Below, piece after piece: positions 44,744 to 54,436 of a stretch of 64,000 nucleotides of DNA (positions are counted from its first letter, which is position 1; each line of letters starts with the position of its first letter). The notes beneath the pieces were generated by a model. That model saw only the letters and a program-made list of their open reading frames with translations, did no database searches and was not told where the DNA came from. The DNA comes from Streptomyces melanogenes (GTDB taxonomy: Bacteria > Actinomycetota > Actinomycetes > Streptomycetales > Streptomycetaceae), in NCBI RefSeq assembly GCF_014649795.1, contig NZ_BMTS01000026.1, forward strand, positions 18,508 to 82,507. The letters are read 5' to 3'. A program made the position numbers and the translations under genes.

Positions 44744-45006
44744 GGCATCCCCTCACCTACGGCACGGCCGAGCGGGCGCCCGGCCCGTCAGACCCAGCAT
44801 CGCGGCACGCCCGGCCGGTGGCCGCAGGAACTCACGATCGGGTGAGGAGGTCGTGCGTCCGTGCGGACCGGCCGCCACCGCCGCTCACGGGGCCCGGCAT
44901 CGCCGCCCCGCGCGGGCGTCGGTGGTGAGTGCCGTGGTTCGGCAGGAGCTCAGCGCGGCCGCAGACGCGGCGATGCCGGGTTCCGTGAGGGCGGGTCGGC
45001 CACGGA

Positions 45007-46347
45007 TCACGACAGCGGAGCGGGCTCTTCCGGGGCGAGCGAGTTGCCGCTGGCGATCCGGCCGCAGTCGGACGGCGCGGTGCGGCCCGCGAAGCGGTCG
45101 TTGAGCCAGCCCAGCGCGGTGGGTGCCCAGGCGAGGGTCGCGCCTGTGTGGCTGAGCAGGTCGTACTGGTTGTACTTGACGGGGGAGCTGCCGGTGGCGC
45201 AGTACTGGCGGGCGAGTGAGCGCACGTCGCCGGCGACCATCACGCCGTCGCCCGTGCCGATGCCGGGACGGTTGCTGAAGGTCCCCTCCAGGACGCCTCC
45301 GTTGCCCTGGCCGATGAACCCCGGGACGGTCGGGGTGGCGGCGGAGCCGAGGTTGAGCTTGTTCATCGCCGTCAGGAAGGCGGGGATCGAGTTGGGGTTG
45401 GCGTACTCCGGCTTCGCCATCTTCTTCCAGGTCAGCCCCGGGTAGTGGCCGAGGGCGTTGATGATCGAGCCGCGCTGGAGGTCCTTGTAGACGCTCAGGC
45501 CGTAGCTGTTGAGGTAGCTCTTGAGGTCGATGTCGTACGAGCGGGAGACGCCGATGACGGCCATGGGGATGACGCCGGACCAGGCCAGTGAGCCGTCGAC
45601 GTACTTCAGGTTGTGTGCCGGGTCCACGAGCAGGCCGCCCTCGGCGTAGCCGACCAGCCGGCGGTTGACGTCCGGTGCGTAGCTCGGTGCGAGCGTGGCG
45701 GCCCAGTTGGTCGCGATGGCGCCGCCGGAGTAGCCGATGAGGCCGAACGACGTGCTGGAGTTGAGCCCCGTCTCGGCCGCTTTCGTCGCGGCGCGGATGG
45801 AGTCGAGGGTGTTGGTGCCGTACTCCGGTCCGGCGGCGAAGTTCGCCTGCTGCCCCTCGGTGTCCGGGATGACGAGGTTGTAGCCCTGCAGCAGCAGCGG
45901 CGTGATGAAGAGGGCCTCCGCGTTGGGGATGGCACCGCCCAGGGTGACGTCACCGGCGATCGCCCGGGAGGGGCTGTCCTGCGGGTTGAGCGAATCGTAG
46001 AACGACTGGTAGGAGACGGCCTTGCTGCTGTCGCCGGTCAGACTGCGCACCACAGTGGTCACGTTGGCGGCCGGGCGGCCCTGGGCGTCGGTGGTGCGGT
46101 ACAGCAGCTGGACCGCCTTGAGGGGCGTGGGGATGCCAATGACGTGGTACGGCAGGGTCCGCGTCTTGAGTACGGTGCCCGGCGCGAACGAGGACAGCGG
46201 CTCGCTGCCGGAGTAGGCGTAGAACGGGTCGCTCGCCGAGGCCGTCGCGGCGGCCGGTGTGGCCGCGACGGCGGTGGCGACGGGCGTGGCGGCCATGGCT
46301 GCGGCGGCGACAGCGACGGAGATCAGGCGAACAGCTGCCTTGGACAT
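45007..46347 (-). CDS. Secreted lipase, LIP (secretory lipase) family
   Basis: 446 residues from ATG 46347. Signal peptide MSKAAVRLISVAVAAAAMAATPVATAVAA. Mature protein: DPFYAYSGSEPLSSFAPGTVLKTR, LLYRTTDAQGRPAANVTTVV, nucleophile elbow GLIGYSGGAIAT (Ser) and a late LLSHTGATLAWAPTALGWLNDRF with the probable catalytic His. This pattern is typical of the PF03583 secretory lipases, which hydrolyse triacylglycerols outside the cell. Divergent from the PucR-type regulator gene across 240 bases, which may control it. Confidence 0.88.
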   Translation of the reverse strand: MSKAAVRLISVAVAAAAMAATPVATAVAATPAAATASASDPFYAYSGSEPLSSFAPGTVLKTRTLPYHVIGIPTPLKAVQLLYRTTDAQGRPAANVTTVVRSLTGDSSKAVSYQSFYDSLNPQDSPSRAIAGDVTLGGAIPNAEALFITPLLLQGYNLVIPDTEGQQANFAAGPEYGTNTLDSIRAATKAAETGLNSSTSFGLIGYSGGAIATNWAATLAPSYAPDVNRRLVGYAEGGLLVDPAHNLKYVDGSLAWSGVIPMAVIGVSRSYDIDLKSYLNSYGLSVYKDLQRGSIINALGHYPGLTWKKMAKPEYANPNSIPAFLTAMNKLNLGSAATPTVPGFIGQGNGGVLEGTFSNRPGIGTGDGVMVAGDVRSLARQYCATGSSPVKYNQYDLLSHTGATLAWAPTALGWLNDRFAGRTAPSDCGRIASGNSLAPEEPAPLS

Positions 46348-46587
46348 GCGGTCCTCGATTCCTGGGGGGCGACGCGCCGGCACGGGCCGGTGTGCGACAC
46401 GTCGGGTCGGCCGGGGCGGCGGTCCCCGGCAGGGGAATGCGGTCAACGACGCGGCCGAGGTCCTGCCGCATCTGGCCATCCACTAGCCAGTCGTGTTACC
46501 AACCAGTAGGTGATGTCCCGGAAACATCATGGGGCTGGTCAGCGGCCCCGTCTCCGGGGCGGGGAACAGAGATGTGCGAGGTGAATT

Positions 46588-47907
46588 GTGACCGGATCCA
46601 ACGCCGAGGAGCGCAACAAGGTGCCGCGGTTCGGCGGTGTGCCGGTGCACAAACGGCTCCAGGACGCGGCTGGTGGGCTGGAACGTGCCGTGATGATACG
46701 GCTGGTCGAGCGGCTCCCCGTGTACGGGACGCTGCCGGCGGAGCACCTCGGCGGCGACATCGCCAAGCAGGTGACCCGCGGTATACGGACCTTCGCGGGG
46801 GTCCTGCGCACCGGGGAGATGCCGGGGCAGGCCGAGGCGGCGGCCATCCGCGAGTCGTCGGCCCGGCGCGCCGACGAGGGCGTACCGCTGGAGGCCGTCG
46901 TCGGTGCCTACCACCTCGGTGCGGAGGAGTGCGCCGCCCAGGTCTTCTCGGCGGCCGAACCGGGCGACTTGGCCGACGTCTTGATGGTGCAGCGCCAACT
47001 GCTCGCGTATCTGCGGTTGGTGAGCTGCGAGGTGGCCGCCGGGTACGTGCAGGAGCGGCAGACCGCGCTGAGTGACGAGCAGGTCGCGCTGCAGTCGCTG
47101 CTGTCGCGGCTGCTGGAGGGCGGCAGCCCCCAGGGCGCGGCGGACCGGGCCGGCATTCAGCTGCCGGCCCGCTACCTGGTGCTGAGCATCGCGATGGGGC
47201 CGCATCCGGACGAGCTGGTGCCCGGGGTGAACCACGCGGTCGCCGCCCGCCGCAAGCTCCGGCGGTTGCGCAACGAGATCCAGCGCCAGACGAGTGGCGT
47301 TCCGCTCTCCGTCCTGTCCGGCGGGGGTGGGTTGGTGCTGATGCCGTGTACGACGTCGCCGGACGACTTCGGCCGGGCGAACCGGGCGCGGCTGTCCGAT
47401 CTGGTCGAGCAGCTCGGCCGGATGTGCGGTGCCGAGCTGCTGGCCGCAGCGACGATCGCGGCGCCCGAAGGCGTCGCGGAGGCTGCCCGGCTCGCCGGGG
47501 AGGTGCGTGCGGTGGCGGAGGCGTCCGGGCGGGGACCTGGGCTGTACCTGTTGGACGACGTGCTGCTGGAGTACCAGTTGAGCCGGCCGAGCCCGGCCAG
47601 GGCGGGGCTGGCAGCGCTGCTCGACCCGCTCGACGATCGTCCGGAGCTGCTCGACACATTGCGCGCCTTCCTGGCACGGGGACTCGACCGGCGCCGGGCC
47701 GCCGCCCGGCTCCAGGTGCACCCGAACACGGTCGACTACCGGCTGCGCAAGGCCACCGAACTCACCGGTCTGGACGCCTCCCGGGGCGCCGACACCCTGA
47801 CCCTGCGCGCCGCCCTGGCCGCCCACGACGCCGTGGGCCAGGCCACACCGGAAGCAAACCGGCCCGTGACGCCCGCACCGCCGAACGGGGGGCCGGCCCA
47901 AACGTAG
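46588..47907 (+). CDS. CdaR/PucR-type transcription regulator
   Basis: 439 residues, GTG start. N-terminal helical sensor (about 15-160), a GGDEF-like middle region (about 180-345) and the conserved C-terminal PucR helix-turn-helix: LLDTLRAFLARGLDRRRAAARLQVHPNTVDYRLRKATELTGLD. Stand-alone regulators of this type in Streptomyces control catabolic or membrane-lipid genes. Head-to-head with the secretory lipase gene. Ends 24 bases before a strong shared terminator. Confidence 0.9.
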   Translation: MTGSNAEERNKVPRFGGVPVHKRLQDAAGGLERAVMIRLVERLPVYGTLPAEHLGGDIAKQVTRGIRTFAGVLRTGEMPGQAEAAAIRESSARRADEGVPLEAVVGAYHLGAEECAAQVFSAAEPGDLADVLMVQRQLLAYLRLVSCEVAAGYVQERQTALSDEQVALQSLLSRLLEGGSPQGAADRAGIQLPARYLVLSIAMGPHPDELVPGVNHAVAARRKLRRLRNEIQRQTSGVPLSVLSGGGGLVLMPCTTSPDDFGRANRARLSDLVEQLGRMCGAELLAAATIAAPEGVAEAARLAGEVRAVAEASGRGPGLYLLDDVLLEYQLSRPSPARAGLAALLDPLDDRPELLDTLRAFLARGLDRRRAAARLQVHPNTVDYRLRKATELTGLDASRGADTLTLRAALAAHDAVGQATPEANRPVTPAPPNGGPAQT

Positions 47908-47930
47908 CCTCCTGCGGTGCGCTGGGCCGT

Positions 47931-47960
47931 CGGGCACACCGCTGCGCAGCGGTGTGCCCG
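47931..47960. terminator. 30-base perfect palindrome between convergent genes
   Basis: CGGGCACACCGCTGC (47931-47945) is followed directly by its exact reverse complement (47946-47960). It lies between the end of the PucR-type gene (47907) and the end of the SLT gene (47972), so it can terminate transcription from both sides. Confidence 0.75.
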
Positions 47961-47971
47961 TATCGAAGGGG

Positions 47972-48451
47972 TCAGTACCCGGAATGAACGTTGTCGATGG
48001 AGCCGTAGGTGTGAGCCGCGTAGTTGCAGGCGGCGGCGATGTTGGCCACGGGGTCGAAGATGTCCCATGCCGTGCCCGCGACGTGGAAGCGTCGGAACGT
48101 GGGGTCGATGACCTGGAGCAGCCCCTTGGAGGGGGTGCCGGCGCGGGCGTTGGAGTCCCAGTTGTTCACGGCCCGGGGGTTGCCGCCGGACTCGCGCCTG
48201 ATGTTTCGCAGGATGGCGGCGTAGGAGCCGGGGATGTGCTTGGCCTTCATGACGTCCAGAGCCCTGCCGATCCACTGGTCCAGGACGCGGGCGGACACCT
48301 GCGGTGTGCTCACGAGGTGAGGGGCCGCGGTGGCATGGGGAGTTGCGGTCAGGGTGAGCGCCGCCGTCGCGACGATGGCGACGGCACCGGCTGCGGACAT
48401 GGCACGCAGGCGGGCAGGCAGGCAGGTCAGGGCAGACGTGGAAGCAGACAT
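47972..48451 (-). CDS. Secreted lytic transglycosylase, SLT domain
   Basis: 159 residues from ATG 48451 (GGAAGG upstream). Signal peptide MSASTSALTCLPARLRAMSAAGAVAIVATAALTLTATPHATA. The mature domain shows IPGSYAAILRNIRRESGGNPRAVNNWDSNA with the catalytic Glu in RRESGG, then SKGLLQVIDPTFRRFHVAG and NIAAACNYAAHTYGS, as in small Streptomyces transglycosylase-like proteins. Cleaves peptidoglycan glycan strands. Longer in-frame starts upstream are unlikely because they would precede the signal peptide with unrelated sequence. Confidence 0.88.
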   Translation of the reverse strand: MSASTSALTCLPARLRAMSAAGAVAIVATAALTLTATPHATAAPHLVSTPQVSARVLDQWIGRALDVMKAKHIPGSYAAILRNIRRESGGNPRAVNNWDSNARAGTPSKGLLQVIDPTFRRFHVAGTAWDIFDPVANIAAACNYAAHTYGSIDNVHSGY

Positions 48452-49136
48452 GGCGGGGGTACCTTCCAGCGCGAGGTGGATGAACAGCGGCCTCGACACA
48501 AACCTCGTGTGATGCACGGAGGTTGGTCCAGAGAAACCGTGTGCGCACATGGTGAACAACCCTGAACGGCGCTGGCAAGGGCGCACATACTCTCGCGCTC
48601 CGGGGCAACCCTCTTCAGGGGCAGTGGAGTTCCAGGAGAGGTGTACGTGTATCCCTGCGACCGCGAGCCGTAGACGGTCCCCGCCATATGGGGTGCGACA
48701 TACCGTCGGCCGGTGCGTTCATGGGGTACGCCACGATCACACCGTGAGGGTGGGACAAAGGGGTTGGTGGGTGTGGGTGGTTGTTCTTGCCCACCGACAA
48801 ACCCCGTCGACAGGCATGCTGAGGGCGGTTGCCTCGTCGGGTGCCACGCGCTCACGCCACCACCTGCGGCGGCCTGAGCTCGGCGGCTGGCCGACTACAC
48901 GCGCAGCGAGAAACCGTGGCCTGCGGGTGCAGGCCGCAGTCGCTGTATGCGGAGTCGGGCGGACAATCAGGCTGTACCGTACGGGCTTTCACCGGCTGAG
49001 AGCGCAGTGACCGTTCGGATGGCCGTCTCCTCTTCTTCGGCCGGGCGGGTCTTTGAGGGACAACCCTAGCGAGGTGCTGCTATCGGCCTCTGCTGCCATG
49101 CGCTCGTCGTTCCAGTTCTCACCTGCACGCTCGTCG
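48452..49136. other. 685-base gene-free stretch upstream of the SLT gene
   Basis: Contains the presumed promoter and leader of the SLT gene. I looked on the minus strand for the c-di-AMP (ydaO-type) riboswitch often found before Streptomyces cell-wall hydrolases and did not find its conserved boxes. GC skew and codon pattern give no convincing ORF on either strand. Confidence 0.4.
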
Positions 49137-50084
49137 TCAGTGACTGTCCTCGCTGGCAATGATGGCGGTTGCCTTCGCGAGGCGGTTCTTGAAGTTCTTT
49201 CTATACTCAGCCAGTTCAGTGGCGTGTGATGCGATGTATTGCTTGTGATATGCGGTGGCTACCGCTACAGCGACTCCGATGAGATTGAGTGACAGTTTGC
49301 AGTCCATGTCGGCTGATGCCACTGTGATTTGCTCGCGGGATGGCATGTAATGTTCGATGTTTTTAGGGTCTGGCTTCCATCTCGGATCGGAGATGGCCGC
49401 GACCGGTGCAGGGTAATTGAATCCCTTCGCCTCCATGCAGCCCGACCACTGTTTGTTGATCGAGGTGATCCTGGGATCGGCAAGCGGCACGTCAGGGCCA
49501 CCGTCGGGCATGTCGTGGGTACTTCCGACTCCTGGCAATGAGCCGCCGACCGCCGCAAAGGCGTACCCTTGACACCCCTCCCGGGGTACCGGCTTTCCGT
49601 CGTAACTGGCTATCCGGGTGCCTGACGCGTCATGTCCTGTGATCAGGCTCTCCTCTACACGGGTTGGCGGCTTGGCCGCTGCTGTACGTGCCGTGGTATC
49701 TCCACTGGCGGAACGCACAACACCGTAACCCTCAGTGTGCGCGACGCTCGGGTCAAAGAACCCATAGAGCGGACTTCGCGCCCTCAGATTGTGCAGTACG
49801 GCGGCAGGTTGAGCGTCGGGCGTCAGCTTCTTGGGTTCCTGGAACCCGAACCTCTGCATGCATTGCGCGAATGAAATCGCAGCCGCATGCCCCAGGGCGT
49901 CCTCCTCGCTCTGGCTCGGAGTGTATGCGTCGATCGGCAGGGAAATGGCATCGGGTGAGGTGATCGTCGGTACTGGGCCGAGCGGCGGTGGAGGTGCCGT
50001 GGAACGCCCTGGCGAACGAGTGGTGCCGCATCCTGCGATTGCGACGGAGGCGAGTAGTGCTGCTGTGATCTTGACCCCACGCAT
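49137..50084 (-). CDS. Putative lipoprotein, function unknown
   Basis: 315 residues from ATG 50084. Lipoprotein signal: MRGVKITAALLASVAIAGC with lipobox VAIAGC, then a Pro-rich linker (RSTAPPPPLGPVPTI). The mature part has several Cys in conserved-looking settings (SFAQCMQRFGF, REGCQGYAF, WSGCMEAKGF, DMDCKLSL), suggesting disulfides. The codon pattern (ATT, AAA and TTT used more than in neighbours) is less GC-biased, hinting at horizontal origin. A family of similar lipoproteins with a CMxxxGF motif occurs in actinobacteria; no function known to me. Confidence 0.75.
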   Translation of the reverse strand: MRGVKITAALLASVAIAGCGTTRSPGRSTAPPPPLGPVPTITSPDAISLPIDAYTPSQSEEDALGHAAAISFAQCMQRFGFQEPKKLTPDAQPAAVLHNLRARSPLYGFFDPSVAHTEGYGVVRSASGDTTARTAAAKPPTRVEESLITGHDASGTRIASYDGKPVPREGCQGYAFAAVGGSLPGVGSTHDMPDGGPDVPLADPRITSINKQWSGCMEAKGFNYPAPVAAISDPRWKPDPKNIEHYMPSREQITVASADMDCKLSLNLIGVAVAVATAYHKQYIASHATELAEYRKNFKNRLAKATAIIASEDSH

Positions 50085-50201
50085 TTGATGATCATTTCTA
50101 CTATGCAGACGTTGCCTTGGTGTGCGAGACGGCGGCTGACCGCACCCGATGCAGGTTCGGCCAGCCGCCTTCAACTCAAAGCCCCCGGGCCAAGTGGGTC
50201 T

Positions 50202-50537
50202 CTACTGGTAGAGATCGACTCGATCCGTCCAGACATACGGCATCGGCGTGGTGGTATAGCTCGAGTAGTAGTAGCGGCCGCCCGAGTGAAGGTCGACGAT
50301 GTGCCCCCACGGGCCGGCCGACTGCACCGACGTGGTGCTGTCGATGTTGGCCCAGCCCTCCCCGGAACCGGTGTAGCAGAACGAGGGGTGGGTGTTGCTG
50401 TTGACCTGGATATAGCCAGGCTTCACCGGGCACGAGACCCACGTGACCGTCGCGTTGGCCGGGCTGGCCATGGCCAGTGCGCCGGCGGCCAGTCCGGCCG
50501 TCATGGCAGCTGCGGCGAGTTTCCTGCGGATGTTCAT
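50202..50537 (-). CDS. Small secreted protein, possibly beta/gamma-crystallin-like
   Basis: 111 residues from ATG 50537 (AAGGAG upstream). Signal peptide MNIRRKLAAAAMTAGLAAGALAMASPANA. The mature 80 residues have one Cys pair (SCPVKPGYIQV and SFCYTGSGEGWANI) and many aromatic residues (GGRYYYSSYTTTPMPYVW). Size, cysteines and aromatic content recall the small secreted beta/gamma-crystallin-fold proteins of Streptomyces (killer-toxin-like/SMPI), but I cannot confirm the fold from motifs. Lies 117 bases from the lipoprotein gene. Confidence 0.65.
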   Translation of the reverse strand: MNIRRKLAAAAMTAGLAAGALAMASPANATVTWVSCPVKPGYIQVNSNTHPSFCYTGSGEGWANIDSTTSVQSAGPWGHIVDLHSGGRYYYSSYTTTPMPYVWTDRVDLYQ

Positions 50538-51267
50538 TCGCACAGAGCTCCTTTGAGCGTAGGTAATGCGGGATACAAGGCCGGCCCGAGTTGCTGACGC
50601 GCCGGCCTCCGGTGGTGGGATCTGGCCGCGGCTACGGCTTGCCCGAGGTGACGAGTCCACGCTGGCCATGGTTGGCGGTGACGGTGATCGGCAGCAGCCC
50701 ACAGCGGCGACCAAGCAGAACGACCGGCAGAAGAACCGGCAGCTCTTCCGGCAGCCATCCCTGTGGCGTACTCACCTGCGGAGATCTGGATCAACCGGCG
50801 GCCGACGTGATGACCGAGGGCGGATTCGGGGCCTGCCCGAAGGCTTTGTCGCTGTTCCTTTCGTCGCGCCAGAACGGGCTGAACAACACGGAGGGTACGA
50901 ACATGCATCCTTGCTTCGTCCTAGATCCGTCCTAGGCGGTGCTGGCCATGACGTTGGTGACGCTCGCGTGGAGGCGTGAGACGGGAGGACTGTTTTCGGC
51001 GGCGGTCGAACTCTGCGAGGCTGGCGCGGTCGTGTGCGGTGGCTGTACCGAGGCAGGGCACTCATGTCATCGCCATACGGAAGCGCCTCTAGGTGGACGC
51101 CGGGCCCGTCCTCGACGTCCCCTGCGCCGGATCTCGCCGGTGGCCTGCGCGTGGTGAGGTGACTGCGGGAGGACGGACACCTACAAGCGCTCGTCGGCCG
51201 CCCCGGCGGCTCGTGCTGTGCAGAATCCATTTGCCTGGGAGCGGGGTGGGCGTGGCAGGCTTACGCG
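50538..51267. other. 730-base stretch without a supported gene
   Basis: Between the small secreted protein and the Fic gene. Open frames exist on both strands but their predicted proteins are low-complexity (Arg/Pro/Ser-rich) and match no family, as expected for shadows in high-GC DNA. It should contain the promoters of the two flanking divergent genes. No tRNA or clear hairpin found. Confidence 0.4.
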
Positions 51268-52641
51268 GTGTTTTCTCCCCTGTGGCCTCGCGATCTGACC
51301 TGGGACGAGGTGGACCCCGCGCGGCATAGCTTCAACAGTGAGACGGCGGCGGAAGTGGTGCGCTCGCTGGCTCCCGCCGGCTGCGTACCCAGCCGCCCGG
51401 ACGTGCCTCTCATCGATCCCGCGATGAGTGACTGGAGCTGGGGCGAGGCCAAGCTCTGGGCGGATGCCATGTCGTATGCCTTGATGCAGCACTACGGCCG
51501 CTGGGCCGTGGGCTGGCGGTGGGCGCACGACGAAGGGGACTTCGACGGCGGGCCTGTGGGGAGCTGGTGCTGCCCGCGCGACTCGGTCACCACCCCGCAG
51601 GAGACCTTGGACCGGGTCATCGCGGCGCTCTGCGAGTGGCGGTCATGGCTGGAGAGCCTCGCCGGGTGGTTCGAGGCCTACCCGTTGGACCTCGACGGCA
51701 TCGAGGACCAGCGGATCCTGTGGGAGCGCACCGTCCGGAATCTGATCCTGCAGGTCGTCGACCGCACCGGCTGCGGCAGCGGCTGGTACGGGCATTGCCG
51801 ACAGGTGCTCACCTGGTTCCTCGACCGTTGGGGGGTCGCGCCGGACGTTGCGCGAGGGCTCGTGGACGAGGCGATCGGCGGGCGGTTCCGCAGTTGGAGC
51901 GGCCCCGACACGGTGCTGGTCGACGACGTCGCGGAGCGCGTCACGCAGAGGCTGTCGCCGGACGACCGGCCGCGGCTGCCTGTTCAGCCTGCTATCGACC
52001 ACCTGGAGCGGTGGCTTGCCGTACGCGAAACGGTGGCCTGGCACGAGGCCCAGGACCGTGGAGGGCATGAACCGGTGACGCCAAGGCGCGACGGCGCCGC
52101 CGAAGACATCCGCGCCTTCGACGGCGCCTTGGACCCCGCCCGCGCGGAGGGTCTGCTCGCCGCACTCGGACAGCTCCGGGCCGACGCGGCGCGCGGCGCC
52201 CTCCTCGACTTCGCACTGCTTCAGGGCTGGCAGCAGCACGTCCTGGGTACACCTCGCCTGCCGGCGTTCCGCTCCCTGCCCGCCTTCGCCAAGGGAGGCC
52301 GGGAGCGCTACGGCATCGCCTCGGACACACACTCCCGCCTCGACGCCTGTCTGGCCGAGAGCGCCAAGGGCAACGGAACGCCGCTCCGCCTGGCCGCCCG
52401 GGCCGCACGCGCCTATCTCGACGTGTGCTTCTTCCACCCCTTCGACGACGGGAACGCCCGCTCCGCCTTCCTCACCCTCGTCTTCGTCCTTGCTCGCGAA
52501 GGCGTCGCCCTCGACAACGTCGGCCTGCTCCGCCGTATCTCCTTCCGGGCCGCCGACACTCAGGACGCAGTGATCCTGACCCGCTATATCGACCTCCACA
52601 TCGCGGAAACACGGCGCAGCACCGTCTCCGCCGGTTCGTAG
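51268..52641 (+). CDS. Fic-domain protein with N-terminal extension
   Basis: 457 residues, GTG start. The C-terminal third holds the Fic fold with the motif HPFDDGNARSAF (canonical HPFxxGNGRxxR): the catalytic His and the GN loop are present, but the glycine before the Arg is Ala and the last Arg position is Phe. Fic enzymes transfer AMP or related groups from nucleotides to protein hydroxyls. The N-terminal about 270 residues are Trp-rich (DWSWGEAKLWADAM, GWRWAHDEGDF) and unknown to me. No inhibitory (S/T)xxxExN helix or separate antitoxin gene was noticed. Could be a toxin or a housekeeping regulator. Confidence 0.85.
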   Translation: MFSPLWPRDLTWDEVDPARHSFNSETAAEVVRSLAPAGCVPSRPDVPLIDPAMSDWSWGEAKLWADAMSYALMQHYGRWAVGWRWAHDEGDFDGGPVGSWCCPRDSVTTPQETLDRVIAALCEWRSWLESLAGWFEAYPLDLDGIEDQRILWERTVRNLILQVVDRTGCGSGWYGHCRQVLTWFLDRWGVAPDVARGLVDEAIGGRFRSWSGPDTVLVDDVAERVTQRLSPDDRPRLPVQPAIDHLERWLAVRETVAWHEAQDRGGHEPVTPRRDGAAEDIRAFDGALDPARAEGLLAALGQLRADAARGALLDFALLQGWQQHVLGTPRLPAFRSLPAFAKGGRERYGIASDTHSRLDACLAESAKGNGTPLRLAARAARAYLDVCFFHPFDDGNARSAFLTLVFVLAREGVALDNVGLLRRISFRAADTQDAVILTRYIDLHIAETRRSTVSAGS

Positions 52642-52799
52642 CGCCCCGCCGCCCGGGCGAGCGCGGCGTACGACTGCACCGCGACCGCCAGGGCCGCGTC
52701 CCTCGACACCCTCCCGTATGCCCTGCGCTGCCCGGTCCACAGGAGTGCTGGTGTACGCGTCCGCACTCACCGGGTCGCCTTCCTCGCTGTCCGTGCCGC

Positions 52800-53293
52800 C
52801 GTGGTCCACCGCATGCGGAGTGCGTCCAGCTCTGCCCGGCGCTGTGCGGTGAGCTTGTCCCGAGCATGACCTCCCCGGGCTCCGCAGTGCCCGCCCGGGC
52901 ATCGTCGGTGCTTGGCTGCTCCAGTGCCTCGATGTGCTTTCTGGGAACGTTCAGGTGGTCTTCGCGGGCGTGGAACGCCCGTGCTGTTTGCAGGTTGAGT
53001 GCCCATTCGTCATCGAAGGTGGCCGCTCTGGCGGGCTGTCTGTGAAGCTCGTCCTCGGCGGCGGCCTCAAGGCCCCGGAGCACTCCGGAGCAGGTACTGC
53101 TGGGCAGTGTGGAGGGCGTCCCACCCCGTGCGTTGCGTGGTGATCCGCTTACCGAGGTCGTTGCCCTGGACCACGCCCTGTCCGCCTCCGTGGGCAGGGT
53201 GCCGCCGTTGTGGAGGTGGAGTTGGGCGAGCGTAACGGCCCGCTGCCAGCCCACCGACCAGACCGGGCACCAGCCGGGGGCGATGTCCTCCAG
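52800..53293 (-). pseudogene. Helicase-associated-domain gene remnant, frameshifted
   Basis: Minus-strand pieces of helicase-associated (HA) repeats fall in three different frames in order: LEDIAPGWCPVWSVGWQRAV (53293-53192), VVQGNDLGKRITTQRTGWDA (53174-53085), AFHAREDHLNVPRKHIE (to 52928) and KLTAQRRAELDALRMRW (52856-52803). At least three frameshifts are needed to join them, so the gene is dead. HA repeats belong to large helicases common on Streptomyces chromosome arms and linear plasmids. Confidence 0.75.
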
Positions 53294-53408
53294 TGCCTTC
53301 CCACACGGCGGTGGCGGGTCGGGGGAGAGGGAGGAAGAAGCGTCCGTGCTTCTGGGCCCAAGCGCGTACAGTGAGGCCTTCCTCCAAGGAAACCGCCGCA
53401 CCCACACC

Positions 53409-53528
53409 GACTCCACCGGCACCACGCTCTACCTGCCAGGTGGCAACGAGCTGCTGATGAAGTCGGGCGCGGTTACCGGCACTCGCTACTGCTCCTACAG
53501 TGGAAAGACTGTCGCGGTCGTACGACCG
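53409..53528 (+). pseudogene. RHS/YD-repeat protein fragment
   Basis: A 40-residue stretch, DSTGTTLYLPGGNELLMKSG and then VTGTRYCSYSGKTVAVVRP, matches the C-terminal YD-repeat region of RHS toxins. Nothing related flanks it, and it abuts the helicase remnant on the other strand. A relic of a deleted RHS gene. Confidence 0.65.
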
Positions 53529-53636
53529 GTGATGGCTCCCGCTCAGCCCTCACCCGGGGCGGAACCGTCCCAAGTAACAAGTCCCTGACCTGTACCGACA
53601 TCTCACTGAACTTCTCGCGCATGGACCCGACACAGC

Positions 53637-54077
53637 TCAGAACCCCGTGTCGTCAGCTCGGGTTGGCGAGCGCCAGGCGCGGTCCGTGTAGATGTCCCAC
53701 CACCGGTCCGCGAGAGCGCGGGCGAGTTCCGCGTCGTACTGCTCCGCGTCAAAGTGGAAATCAGGCGGCACGTGATCTTGGCGTGGCCCCTCCCAGCCGG
53801 ACCAGACCACCAGACCACCGCGGCGTTGCACGACAGCGGTCAGGAATCCGCAGCAGCCGCCGGTGCACTCCGGTTCGCCCAGCCTGAGGCGGCGGGCTTT
53901 GTTGGTAGCCGCGAGCGGACTCGGCCGGTCCGTCTGCAACACGTGCGCGGCAAACGGTCCGCGCCCACCCTCGTAGACCGCTGCCTCCACCACGTCACAG
54001 CCATCCACCCAGAACCGAACCTGACACGCCCACCGGGGCCCCGGCGGCAACACGGCTATCTTGAGTCGGTTAAACAC
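53637..54077 (-). CDS. Conserved hypothetical protein
   Basis: 146 residues, GTG start. Features: WVDGCDVVEAAVYEGGRGP near residue 24, LRLGEPECTGGCCGFLTAVVQRRGGLVVWSGWEG with three close Cys, and a Trp/Tyr-rich end (RWWDIYTDRAW). The pattern (GxDVV..., LxEPxCTxGCCG...VxWxxW) recurs in small actinobacterial proteins of unknown role. Function unknown. Confidence 0.65.
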   Translation of the reverse strand: MFNRLKIAVLPPGPRWACQVRFWVDGCDVVEAAVYEGGRGPFAAHVLQTDRPSPLAATNKARRLRLGEPECTGGCCGFLTAVVQRRGGLVVWSGWEGPRQDHVPPDFHFDAEQYDAELARALADRWWDIYTDRAWRSPTRADDTGF

Positions 54078-54436
54078 AAGTTCAGCCTAAACGGAGCTGC
54101 CCGACGCCGATCCCAGTCACGATCAAACCCACTGACCGGCGCCCTCCACGAGACGGCTTCTCCCACTCTACGGTGCCGGTGTCGGCAACGTCGGCGGCGC
54201 TGGTTCCGGAGCCGATCGGCATGGCGACAGCGCAGCGTTGTCGCATCGACGTCACCGCGCAGTCCGGACAGGAACGACACGGTCGCGCAGAGTGCCGACC
54301 TCGATCCGGCTGACATGGCAGCCCTCATTCAAGGCCGTCACCAGGGCGAATGTTGCCTGATGAGCAGCAGACGTTCGTGCGGCGCGCCCCGTCGAGGTCG
54401 GCTCATGCTTATTCTCTGCGCGGGCGTGTCCTGCGT
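54078..54436. other. 359-base stretch with no recognised gene
   Basis: Lies between the hypothetical protein and a methyltransferase gene (both minus strand). A minus-strand frame of about 90 codons is open but is Arg-rich and matches nothing I know. The region adjoins the debris at 52800-53528 and may itself be decayed sequence. Confidence 0.35.

Noticed and set aside
48452..48800. c-di-AMP (ydaO) riboswitch before the SLT gene
   Set aside because: Expected from other Streptomyces cell-wall hydrolase genes, but I could not find the conserved boxes on the minus strand.
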